This document shows, one piece after another, positions 1 to 6,443 of a DNA stretch of 9,417 nucleotides. Source of the DNA: Bacillota bacterium (GTDB lineage Bacteria; Bacillota; Clostridia; Lachnospirales; Lachnospiraceae); NCBI GenBank assembly GCA_023389295.1, contig JAEWEO010000030.1, positions 1 through 9,417 on the forward strand, in the 5' to 3' direction. A program made the translations under genes and the position numbers. Within the stretch, counting starts at the first letter, position 1; every line of letters starts with the position of its first letter. The notes beneath the pieces are model-generated. The model made no database searches. It had not been told where the DNA came from and worked only from the letters and a program-made list of their open reading frames with translations.

Positions 1-1646
1 GCCATGGCTTTTGCGAGATGGGACCTTTGGTTAGAATAGAGCCTCAAGGATGGTTGTATACCAAAGTTTCCTTATCTGATTGTGAGGAGATTATCGATAG
101 AACCATTCTTCTTGGAGAGCCTATTGAGCGTTTGGCTTATCAAAAAGATGGCATTATCTATAAAAAACAGGCAGAGATTCCTTTTTATAAAAAGCAAACA
201 CGTGAAGTTTTAGATCACTGTGGACATATTGATGCAACTTCCATCAAGGAGTATTTTGGTATGGGAGGATATATCGCCTTAGAAAAAGCATTGTTTGAAA
301 TGACAGCAGACGATATCATCCAAGAGATTTCAGAATCTAATTTGCGAGGAAGAGGGGGCGGTGGATTTCCTGCAGGGCGCAAATGGGCCCAGGTGAAACG
401 ACAGAAACAAGAGCAGAAGTATGTTGTCTGCAACGGTGATGAAGGAGATCCAGGTGCTTTTATGGACCGAAGTATCATGGAGGGTGACCCTCACAGAATG
501 TTAGAGGGTATGGCGATTGCAGGTCTTTCCTGCGGCGCTTCCGAAGGATATATCTATGTAAGAGCAGAATATCCCATGGCAGTAAGCCGACTTAAGATGG
601 CGATTGAACAAGCAATGGAGTACGGTTTACTCGGCGATAACATTCTAGGAACCGATTTTAGCTTTCATGTCCATATCAATCGAGGAGCCGGAGCTTTTGT
701 CTGTGGTGAAGGTAGTGCACTTACGGCCTCCATTGAAGGAAAACGCGGTATGCCAAGAGTAAAACCTCCAAGAACTGTGGAACAAGGTTTATTCGATAAA
801 CCTACGGTTTTAAATAATGTAGAAACCTATGCAAATGTTCCTTTAATTATTACCAACGGATCAAAGTGGTATAAGAACATCGGGCCGGAGAACAGTCCGG
901 GAACCAAGGCATTTGCTTTAACCGGTAATATAGAAAATACAGGATTAATTGAAGTACCCATGGGTACTACCTTAAGAGAAGTTATCTTTGAAGTTGGTGG
1001 TGGTATGAGAGATGGGAAAGAATTTAAGGCAGTTCAAATTGGTGGTCCCTCCGGTGGTTGTTTAACTAAGAAACATTTGGATTTACCTCTTGACTTTGAT
1101 TCTCTTAAGAAAGCTGGCGCAATGATAGGATCCGGCGGTCTTGTAGTCATGGATGAAAATACCTGCATGGTAGAGGTGGCACGTTTCTTCATGAAATTTA
1201 CTCAAAATGAATCCTGTGGCAAATGCGTACCTTGTCGTGAAGGAACAAAGAGAATGTTAGAAATTCTGGATCGTATCGTTGAGGGTAACGGAGAAGCAGG
1301 AGATCTTGAGCTTTTATTAGAACTTGCGGATACCATTTCTGCTACTGCTCTTTGTGGTCTTGGTAAATCAGCTGCTTACCCCGTGGTAAGTACCATCAAG
1401 CATTTTAGAGAAGAGTACGAAGCACATATTTTTGAGAAGCGATGTCCTACGGGTAACTGTCAGAAGCTGAAACAAATAACAATTGATCCAACACTTTGTA
1501 AGGGGTGTACCAAGTGCTCCAGATCTTGTCCCGTAAATGCAATTTCAGGAAAAGTTAAGGAACCCTTTGTCATCGATGCAGCGAAGTGTATCAAATGTGG
1601 TGCTTGTATCACAACCTGTGCCTTCCATGCAATAGTGGAACAGTAA
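1..1646 (+). CDS. hydB: HydB/HndC/NuoF-like NADH-binding flavoprotein subunit of an [FeFe] hydrogenase (5' end outside window)
   Basis: This is the diaphorase subunit that carries FMN and NAD(H) and passes electrons to or from the hydrogenase subunit in soluble HydABC/Hnd complexes. The frame is open to the left edge and reads HGFCEMGP before the first ATG (18), which matches the end of the N-terminal thioredoxin-like [2Fe-2S] domain. That ATG is therefore internal and the true start lies upstream. Numbering from it, the nucleotide/FMN site GRGGGGFPAG is at about 111-120, CNGDEGDPGAF at about 138-148, and the [4Fe-4S] motif ESCGKCVPCREGT at about 398-410. A C-terminal 2x[4Fe-4S] ferredoxin domain starts with CKGCTKC (about 494) and CIKCGAC (about 524). 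NuoF of complex I lacks that last domain, while HydB/HndC have it. hydA follows after 12 bases, behind a strong AAGGAGGAG that overlaps this stop codon, so the two are co-transcribed. Whether NAD or NADP is used, and whether the complex bifurcates electrons, is inferred from the family only. Confidence 0.95.
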   Translation, partial: HGFCEMGPLVRIEPQGWLYTKVSLSDCEEIIDRTILLGEPIERLAYQKDGIIYKKQAEIPFYKKQTREVLDHCGHIDATSIKEYFGMGGYIALEKALFEMTADDIIQEISESNLRGRGGGGFPAGRKWAQVKRQKQEQKYVVCNGDEGDPGAFMDRSIMEGDPHRMLEGMAIAGLSCGASEGYIYVRAEYPMAVSRLKMAIEQAMEYGLLGDNILGTDFSFHVHINRGAGAFVCGEGSALTASIEGKRGMPRVKPPRTVEQGLFDKPTVLNNVETYANVPLIITNGSKWYKNIGPENSPGTKAFALTGNIENTGLIEVPMGTTLREVIFEVGGGMRDGKEFKAVQIGGPSGGCLTKKHLDLPLDFDSLKKAGAMIGSGGLVVMDENTCMVEVARFFMKFTQNESCGKCVPCREGTKRMLEILDRIVEGNGEAGDLELLLELADTISATALCGLGKSAAYPVVSTIKHFREEYEAHIFEKRCPTGNCQKLKQITIDPTLCKGCTKCSRSCPVNAISGKVKEPFVIDAAKCIKCGACITTCAFHAIVEQ

Positions 1647-1658
1647 GGAGGAGATAAA

Positions 1659-3362
1659 ATGGATAAGAATAATATAATGACGATCGATGGGATACCCGTA
1701 GAGATTAAGGGTGAGAAGAACCTACTTGAATTAATCCGTAAAGTCGGTATCAAGATGCCAACCTTCTGTTATCATTCCGAACTTTCCATCTATGGAGCAT
1801 GTCGTATGTGCATGATTGAAAATGAATGGGGAGGAATAGATGCAGCTTGTTCCACCATTCCAAAGGCTGGTATGAATATAAAAACAAATACGCAGAGACT
1901 GCGTAGATATCGAAAAAACATACTGGAACTACTGTTAGCCAATCATTGCCGAGATTGTACTACCTGTAATAACAGCAAGAAATGTAAACTACAGGATTTG
2001 GCGGTACGATTTAATATAACAGGAGTACGTTTTCCTAATACTGCACAAGAACCAAAGCTTGACGAATCCTCCGTTTGCATTACTAGAGATACCAACAAGT
2101 GCATCTTATGCGGTGACTGTGTGAGAATGTGTAATGAGGTGCAAAACGTAGGAGCAATTGATTTTGCACATCGTGGTTCAAAGATGACCATCAGTACAGC
2201 ATTTGATATACCCATCGGTGAGTCAACCTGTGTTGGGTGCGGTCAATGTGCTGCGGTATGTCCTACGGGTGCCATCGTTGTCAAAAATCATACCCAACGA
2301 GTATGGGAATCCCTCGATGATGCGAGTACCAAGGTGACAGTACAGATTGCTCCGGCAGTTCGTGTTGGACTTGGAAAGAAGCTTGGCCTGAAGCCAGAAG
2401 AAAATGCCATGGGTAAAATTGTTGCTGCATTACGAAGAATGGGCTTTGATGAGATTTATGACACCAGCACGGGAGCAGATTTAACGGTTTTAGAAGAATC
2501 AAGTGAATTCTTAAAACGTCTACAAGCATCAGACAAAGAGAAGTTTCCTCTTTTTACTTCCTGTTGTCCAGCATGGGTACAGTATTGTGAAAAGAATTAT
2601 CCAGAACTACTTGCAAATGTATCTACCTGTCGTTCTCCGATGCAGATGCTTGCCGCTATCATCAAAGATCAGTCTGCAAGCTCCAGTCGCCGTCATGTTC
2701 ATGTTGCTGTCATGCCGTGTACCGCTAAGAAATATGAGGCCTCCAGAGAAGAATTTATGGTAGATGGAGTAGCGAATGTAGATTATGTAATTACAACACA
2801 AGAATTGATCCAAATGATACGTGAATCAGGTATCATATTCCATGAACTGGAGCCGGAGGCTGTTGATATGCCCTTTGGCACCATGACCGGAGCAGGTGTT
2901 ATTTTTGGTGTAACCGGTGGTGTAACAGAAGCGGTGCTTCGAAGACTTTCCTCGGATAAATCCAAGGCAGCTCTTATGTCAATCTCTTATCAGGGAGTCA
3001 GAGGAATGCAAGGGGTTAAAGAGACCACAGTTAACTATGGTGATCAAGAACTTAAGATTGCGGTAGTTAGTGGACTTAAGAATGCTACGGATCTGATCGA
3101 GAAGATAAAAGCCGGTGAACATTATGATTTTGTGGAGGTTATGGCGTGTCCTGGAGGTTGTGTTTGTGGGGCAGGGCAGCCCTTTGCAGAAACCAGAGTC
3201 AGAGAAAATCGTGGTAAAGGGCTCTATGCAGCAGATAAAATGTCAAACATTAAATTTGCAGAAGAGAATCCACTCATGATGTCACTCTATAACGGTTTAT
3301 TAAAGGGAAGAGTACATGAATTATTGCATGTTGACTATACCCATGGGAAGGAGCATCAGTAA
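1659..3362 (+). CDS. hydA: [FeFe] hydrogenase catalytic subunit, HydA/HndD type
   Basis: This cytoplasmic hydrogenase interconverts protons and H2 at the H-cluster, here coupled to the upstream flavoprotein. All cofactor domains can be read in its 567 residues. An N-terminal [2Fe-2S] domain has Cys37, 48, 51 and 64. A His-Cys [4Fe-4S] site has His96, Cys100, 103 and 109. Two ferredoxin-like clusters use Cys148/151/154/158 and Cys191/194/197/201. The H-cluster motifs are L1 TSCCPAW (300-306), L2 MPCTAKKYE (from 352) and L3 EVMACPGGC (493-501). L3 continues VCGAGQP rather than the common xGGGxP, which adds a cysteine (Cys503). The C-terminus keeps the small-subunit-like end (ENPLM...LLHVDY). 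Length fits HndD-type enzymes and is shorter than the Thermotoga HydA. The start is supported by AAGGAGGAG at 1645-1653. The stop is followed one base later by the next start codon, so the three genes form an operon. Maturases HydE/F/G are not in the window. Confidence 0.97.
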   Translation: MDKNNIMTIDGIPVEIKGEKNLLELIRKVGIKMPTFCYHSELSIYGACRMCMIENEWGGIDAACSTIPKAGMNIKTNTQRLRRYRKNILELLLANHCRDCTTCNNSKKCKLQDLAVRFNITGVRFPNTAQEPKLDESSVCITRDTNKCILCGDCVRMCNEVQNVGAIDFAHRGSKMTISTAFDIPIGESTCVGCGQCAAVCPTGAIVVKNHTQRVWESLDDASTKVTVQIAPAVRVGLGKKLGLKPEENAMGKIVAALRRMGFDEIYDTSTGADLTVLEESSEFLKRLQASDKEKFPLFTSCCPAWVQYCEKNYPELLANVSTCRSPMQMLAAIIKDQSASSSRRHVHVAVMPCTAKKYEASREEFMVDGVANVDYVITTQELIQMIRESGIIFHELEPEAVDMPFGTMTGAGVIFGVTGGVTEAVLRRLSSDKSKAALMSISYQGVRGMQGVKETTVNYGDQELKIAVVSGLKNATDLIEKIKAGEHYDFVEVMACPGGCVCGAGQPFAETRVRENRGKGLYAADKMSNIKFAEENPLMMSLYNGLLKGRVHELLHVDYTHGKEHQ

Positions 3363-3363
3363 T

Positions 3364-3621
3364 ATGGTTGAAGTAAGGGTCTGTATCGGAACTTCCTGTC
3401 ATCTGAATGGTTCTTATAATGTGGTACAAGGTATACAGCAATTAGTAGAAGAGTACGGTCTTCATGACGAGATTGATTTTGAGGCATATTTTTGTATGAA
3501 AGAGTGTCAAAACAAAGGGGTCTCCATTACGGTGGAGGGTGAAAAGTTCAGGGTTAACCCAGAGGATGTAAACACCTTCTTTCATGAGCAGATAAAAAGT
3601 CGGATGCTGATTAATCAATAG
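3364..3621 (+). CDS. small (2Fe-2S) thioredoxin-fold ferredoxin, hydrogenase-associated
   Basis: This is an 85-residue protein with the four-cysteine pattern of thioredoxin-like [2Fe-2S] domains: CIGTSC (Cys7, Cys12) and CMKEC (Cys44, Cys48). That is the C-x4-C ... C-x3-C arrangement of the NuoE/HydC C-terminal half and HndB-like proteins. It lacks the N-terminal helical part of full NuoE/HydC. The ATG at 3364 is chosen over an in-frame ATG at 3316. The later start sits ten bases after AAGGAG (3348-3353) and directly after the hydA stop, and the protein then begins with the expected strand MVEVRVCIGTSC. It probably adds an electron-transfer site to the hydrogenase complex. One plausible reading is that it is a free-standing counterpart of the C-terminal [2Fe-2S] domain fused to some longer HydA proteins, but this is inference. 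It is the last gene of the operon, ahead of the terminator at 3688-3762. Confidence 0.88.
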   Translation: MVEVRVCIGTSCHLNGSYNVVQGIQQLVEEYGLHDEIDFEAYFCMKECQNKGVSITVEGEKFRVNPEDVNTFFHEQIKSRMLINQ

Positions 3622-3687
3622 AAGTATGATGGAAAGAACGATTTAGTAAAATTAGAATTAAAAGCAATAACAGTAAAAAGTTCATAT

Positions 3688-3762
3688 AAAAAGCACTACA
3701 TCTTATGTGAAGACCTTTCCCTAATAAAGGGGTGGGCTATAGCAAAGATATAGTGCTTTTTT
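3688..3762. terminator. long structured bidirectional terminator between convergent operons
   Basis: AAAAAGCACTA (3688-3698) pairs perfectly with TAGTGCTTTTT (3751-3761) and is followed by a T-run. After one C/A mismatch the helix continues with ATCTT/AAGAT (3700-3704 with 3745-3749). Because the left arm begins with an A-run, the same element works as stem plus U-run on both strands. It serves the + strand hydrogenase operon (last stop 3621) and the - strand lipoprotein gene (stop 3805). The enclosed 40 bases hold a further hairpin, CCTTT/AAAGG (3714-3718 with 3726-3730). The rest of 3622-3804 shows no gene. Confidence 0.8.
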
Positions 3763-3804
3763 AATATCATTAGATAGTCACTTGGAGTAATGTCATTATC
3801 CGCC

Positions 3805-4278
3805 CTATTTGGGTATAATTAAAAAATCTTCGCATACCTCGTATCTTTCTCCGTCCTCATCCATAAAACAATAAGTTGTTTCTACTATATCGCTTTCCGG
3901 CTCATCAATCTCATAAGGTATCAGCTCCTTCAGATAGGCTTCGGGATCATCCATTTCTGAAAGGGCTCTGATGGTACCATTTTCAATAGCGTCTATATAC
4001 TTATTCAGATCGATATTTAAGTGTGAAGGTAGATCAGATGGCTCGGACTTATCTTTTTCTACAAACCATTGGTCTGCACTATCTTGAAAGTCCTCAATGA
4101 TGCTTCCCTCAAGATTTTTAAGATCAAATACCGGATCCTCCATTTCATTTGGCGTATTCATAGGAATCTGCCGATTGCCGTAATCGAAATCGATATCCTT
4201 GTTACTTTGTGAGGAACACGCATGAAAAATACCTATCGTACATATGAAAAGTGTTACAAACAATGGTTTAGTTTTCAT
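3805..4278 (-). CDS. small acidic lipoprotein of unknown function, partner of the adjacent ABC transporter
   Basis: This 157-residue protein starts with a short basic N-terminus and a hydrophobic stretch (residues 6-19), ending at Cys21 in a relaxed lipobox (FHA-C). It is expected to be exported and lipid-anchored on the outer face of the membrane. The mature part is rich in Asp and Glu and has no recognisable catalytic motif. Near its end, Cys137 and Cys149 flank the acidic segment FMDEDGERYEV and could form a disulfide. The start codon overlaps the end of the ABC ATPase gene by 11 bases and has AGGTGG at 4288-4293, so it is translationally coupled and last in the operon. Position suggests a substrate-binding, sensing or accessory role for the exporter, or an immunity-type lipoprotein. 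I do not recognise a named family, and the function is open. Confidence 0.85.
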   Translation of the reverse strand: MKTKPLFVTLFICTIGIFHACSSQSNKDIDFDYGNRQIPMNTPNEMEDPVFDLKNLEGSIIEDFQDSADQWFVEKDKSEPSDLPSHLNIDLNKYIDAIENGTIRALSEMDDPEAYLKELIPYEIDEPESDIVETTYCFMDEDGERYEVCEDFLIIPK

Positions 4279-4963
4279 GTTCTGCTACCACCTCTCTCTG
4301 ATTAACTACTACCAGTTTGCCACCTGACAAACCAAGGACCTCATCCGCGTATGACGCTACTTTGTGGGAGTGGGTGACAATGATTACACAGCGATTCTCC
4401 TTATGAACAAGATTTGATAGAATTTCCATGATTTCTTTTTCTGTGTTAGCGTCTAGATTACCGGTGGGCTCATCTGCAATCAGAATGTCGGGATTATGAG
4501 AGAGTGCTCTTGCAATCCCAATTCGCTGCTGTTCCCCGCCGGACAGCTTCATAATTTTTCTGTCAGCGGTTTCCCCATCTATTCCTACCTTTTTAAGCAA
4601 GTCATAGGCTACTAATTTTTTGTCTGCAATTTTCTCACCGCTAAGATTCATAGCGAGGACAATATTTTCAATAGCAGTAGCGCTGTTTAGAAGATTATAG
4701 CTTTGAAATATCACGCCAATCTTAGAAGCACGGTATTTATCTCGGTTGATATTTTTTAGGTCCTGCCCGTTATAGTACACGGTTCCACCGGAACAAACAT
4801 CAAGCCCGGAAATAAGGGAAAGTAACGTTGTTTTCCCTGCACCGGATTTACCTATAATAGCATACATCCTGCCCGCTATAAAATCGGCAGTAATGCCATT
4901 CAATATAGGTTTTGTGTTCTTTTCATAATGATATGAAATATTCTCTAAGTAAAGTAAGCTCAT
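4268..4963 (-). CDS. ABC transporter ATP-binding protein, MacB/LolD/FtsE-like
   Basis: This is the cytoplasmic ATPase that powers the neighbouring FtsX/MacB-type permease. Its 231 residues are the usual length for this class. Motifs read in order are Walker A GKSGAGKT (38-45), Q-loop Gln87 in IFQSYNLL, signature LSGGEQQR (140-147), Walker B ILIADEP (160-166) followed by the D-loop region NLDANT, and switch His198 in IVTHS. The TGNLD sequence after Walker B is typical of the MacB/LolD/BceA group. The start codon follows the permease stop by four bases. Its ribosome binding site AAAGGAG lies inside the last codons of the permease gene. The end overlaps the lipoprotein start by 11 bases. Proteins of this class drive mechanotransmission, antimicrobial-peptide detoxification or lipoprotein/peptide export. 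The substrate cannot be told from this subunit. Confidence 0.96.
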   Translation of the reverse strand: MSLLYLENISYHYEKNTKPILNGITADFIAGRMYAIIGKSGAGKTTLLSLISGLDVCSGGTVYYNGQDLKNINRDKYRASKIGVIFQSYNLLNSATAIENIVLAMNLSGEKIADKKLVAYDLLKKVGIDGETADRKIMKLSGGEQQRIGIARALSHNPDILIADEPTGNLDANTEKEIMEILSNLVHKENRCVIIVTHSHKVASYADEVLGLSGGKLVVVNQREVVAEHEN

Positions 4964-4967
4964 TTAA

Positions 4968-6356
4968 TCAGCTCCTTTCCGTTAATATTTTTAGAGGCTC
5001 GTATCTTGTGATATAAAGAATACTTGTTATATTTGACAGAAACCCAAGAAATAAGGCAATAGCTACAGTAAAGAGTACCGCTTTTGGCGTTAAGGCAATG
5101 TCAACCTGTTTTAGTGCAGAGTAATCAGCTTTTTCATTGGTCGCTGTTGTAGATATGATATCCCCGTAATTTGCCTCAGTACTCTCTTTGGCAAGCTGTA
5201 TTTGCTCCTTCAAAATTTTATTTGATAAGGGACTGGCAATAAAGCTTCCCATCACTAATCCGATGATGAGGCATAAGACCAAGACGCAAAGAGACTCTGA
5301 CATCAGGCCGAAAGTGACTTTCCATTTTTCCATACCCATTGTCCTGAGAACACCAATTTCATATTTTCGCTCCCTAACGCTTAACATCGATAACAGGACC
5401 AATACCAAAGAACCAAAGCAGAGAATGACCAGGAGGAATGTAATTGAAATGTCTTTCAATCCCTCAACAGGCTTAACCACCTGGTTATAATGATCTGAGT
5501 CTGTATTGACGTTATAAATTTCTGGTAATCCGTTTGCTCTTACATAATCTTCAAATTGAGAAGACAAGTTTGGATTTTTTAAATTATAAACGGCAGTCAC
5601 ATAAGTACCCTCTAAGGAGGTTTGTTCAAATGTAGAAAAACCGGTCAGTATTTCGTTGCGCCGATTGTTCACAGCCCATGTTGAGCCACTCGGCTGTGAA
5701 GTAGTGATGTCATTGTAAATACCGCAAATGGTCAGTATTAGAGGTGAGCCTTCGGTATTTACGTCCTTTAAGACAATGGTATCTTGAATATTTAACTCAT
5801 TAAGGTCTGCAAAATCACGACTGACAATGCATTCACCGGGTTTTTCGAATACAGTTCCTTCATCCATTTCTCTAAGTCCAAGTGCAAAATCTTCTATCAT
5901 TGAAAAATCGGAATACCCTAAAACAAGTGTATTTGGAGCTTGTCTTGTCGTTTCTTTCGGCCCTGTTTCAAAGCCGGGAAGCCCCGGGTCATTATCTTCA
6001 CCACCCTGATCAAGCCCCTTTAACTGTTCGCCATAAGTTTGTATTGAGCCTTTGAATAATGTACTTAGCAATGTATCGGATTTAGAAAAGGTAATCAATT
6101 GCTCTGTGCTTATTTCGGGAGCATTATACAATCCATTCTCGTCTGCTCCAAGTTGAAGAAGCTTTTTTAAATCAGGAGTAAAAGATACGCTTGCACTAAA
6201 GCGTTTCGCATAATCTTCAATCACTATATTTGTAGTAAAGTGTATCATTGCTGATATAGTAATAGACGCCAACATGACAATTAAAACGGCACCGATTAAC
6301 AGATAGCGTCCTTTATTACGGACTATATTTTTCAGCGAATGTATAATTAGGTACAT
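4968..6356 (-). CDS. ABC transporter permease, FtsX/MacB type with large extracellular domain
   Basis: This is a 462-residue membrane protein with the four-helix MacB layout. TM1 is near residues 17-40, followed by an external domain of roughly 260 residues (about 45-300). TM2 to TM4 are near 304-324, 352-376 and 424-449. The cytoplasmic loop after TM2 carries the family sequence RERKYEIGVLRTMGM (328-342), and the C-terminus RYEPLKIL is also typical. There are four helices rather than the ten of BceB-type detoxification permeases, so it is closer to MacB-like half-transporters that work as dimers. The external domain has a Gly/Pro/Asp-rich loop (about 116-140), and a second periplasmic-side insertion rich in Ser/Thr/Glu lies between TM3 and TM4 (about 380-420). 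AAAGGAGG at 6364-6371 supports the start. It is the first gene of the ABC operon, behind its own candidate promoter (6411-6443). Substrate unknown. Confidence 0.94.
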   Translation of the reverse strand: MYLIIHSLKNIVRNKGRYLLIGAVLIVMLASITISAMIHFTTNIVIEDYAKRFSASVSFTPDLKKLLQLGADENGLYNAPEISTEQLITFSKSDTLLSTLFKGSIQTYGEQLKGLDQGGEDNDPGLPGFETGPKETTRQAPNTLVLGYSDFSMIEDFALGLREMDEGTVFEKPGECIVSRDFADLNELNIQDTIVLKDVNTEGSPLILTICGIYNDITTSQPSGSTWAVNNRRNEILTGFSTFEQTSLEGTYVTAVYNLKNPNLSSQFEDYVRANGLPEIYNVNTDSDHYNQVVKPVEGLKDISITFLLVILCFGSLVLVLLSMLSVRERKYEIGVLRTMGMEKWKVTFGLMSESLCVLVLCLIIGLVMGSFIASPLSNKILKEQIQLAKESTEANYGDIISTTATNEKADYSALKQVDIALTPKAVLFTVAIALFLGFLSNITSILYITRYEPLKILTERS

Positions 6357-6381
6357 TAAGTAGCCTCCTTTATGTATTGAT

Positions 6382-6403
6382 GAAAGTCCCGCGGTCGACT
6401 TTC
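6382..6403 (-). other. stem-loop at the predicted 5' end of the ABC-operon mRNA
   Basis: GAAAGTC (6382-6388) and GACTTTC (6397-6403) form a perfect 7-bp stem around an 8-base loop containing the palindrome CCGCGG. It is GC-rich compared with the surrounding DNA. No U-run follows on either strand, so it is not a normal terminator. With the -10 box at 6411-6416, transcription would start near 6404, placing the stem at the very 5' end of the transcript. That suggests a role in mRNA stability, or alternatively an operator. Confidence 0.5.
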
Positions 6404-6410
6404 TGCATTA

Positions 6411-6443
6411 AGAATAGCAAAAGTTGTGTTAATCTAATGTAAA
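6411..6443 (-). promoter_or_regulatory. candidate response-regulator-activated promoter of the ABC/lipoprotein operon
   Basis: On the - strand the sequence reads TTTACA-N5-TTAACA-N10-TATTCT. The two half-sites (6438-6443 and 6427-6432) repeat with an 11-bp period, about one helical turn, which is the usual pattern for OmpR-family regulators. The repeat takes the place of a -35 box and overlaps the histidine kinase stop codon. The same layout and the same 10-base gap to the -10 box are seen upstream of the regulator gene. It separates the permease operon from the regulator/kinase operon, although read-through from the latter is also possible. Confidence 0.55.

Noticed and set aside
18..20. ATG at 18 as the start of the flavoprotein gene
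   Set aside because: The frame is open upstream and codes HGFCE, which continues the conserved thioredoxin-like [2Fe-2S] domain; there is no ribosome binding site before it.
215..2965. Several antisense open frames across the hydrogenase genes
   Set aside because: They lie opposite strongly conserved coding sequence, have no ribosome binding sites and show no protein-family features.
3316..3363. Earlier in-frame ATG for the small [2Fe-2S] protein
   Set aside because: It would overlap hydA by 47 bases and add 16 residues with no family resemblance; ATG 3364 has the better ribosome binding site and N-terminus.
3699..3750. Known riboswitch or self-cleaving ribozyme inside the terminator
   Set aside because: I compared it by eye with preQ1, fluoride, THF, guanidine, twister, pistol and hammerhead patterns and found no matching core.
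3763..3804. Attachment site of an integrative element
   Set aside because: No direct or inverted terminal repeat could be matched within the window; it remains only a possible location.
5188..6009. Two + strand open frames opposite the permease gene
   Set aside because: They are shadows of a clear membrane-protein gene; their composition is not protein-like and no start signal is present.
4268..6356. BceAB-type bacitracin/lantibiotic detoxification transporter
   Set aside because: The permease has four membrane helices and 462 residues rather than the ten helices and about 650 residues of BceB.
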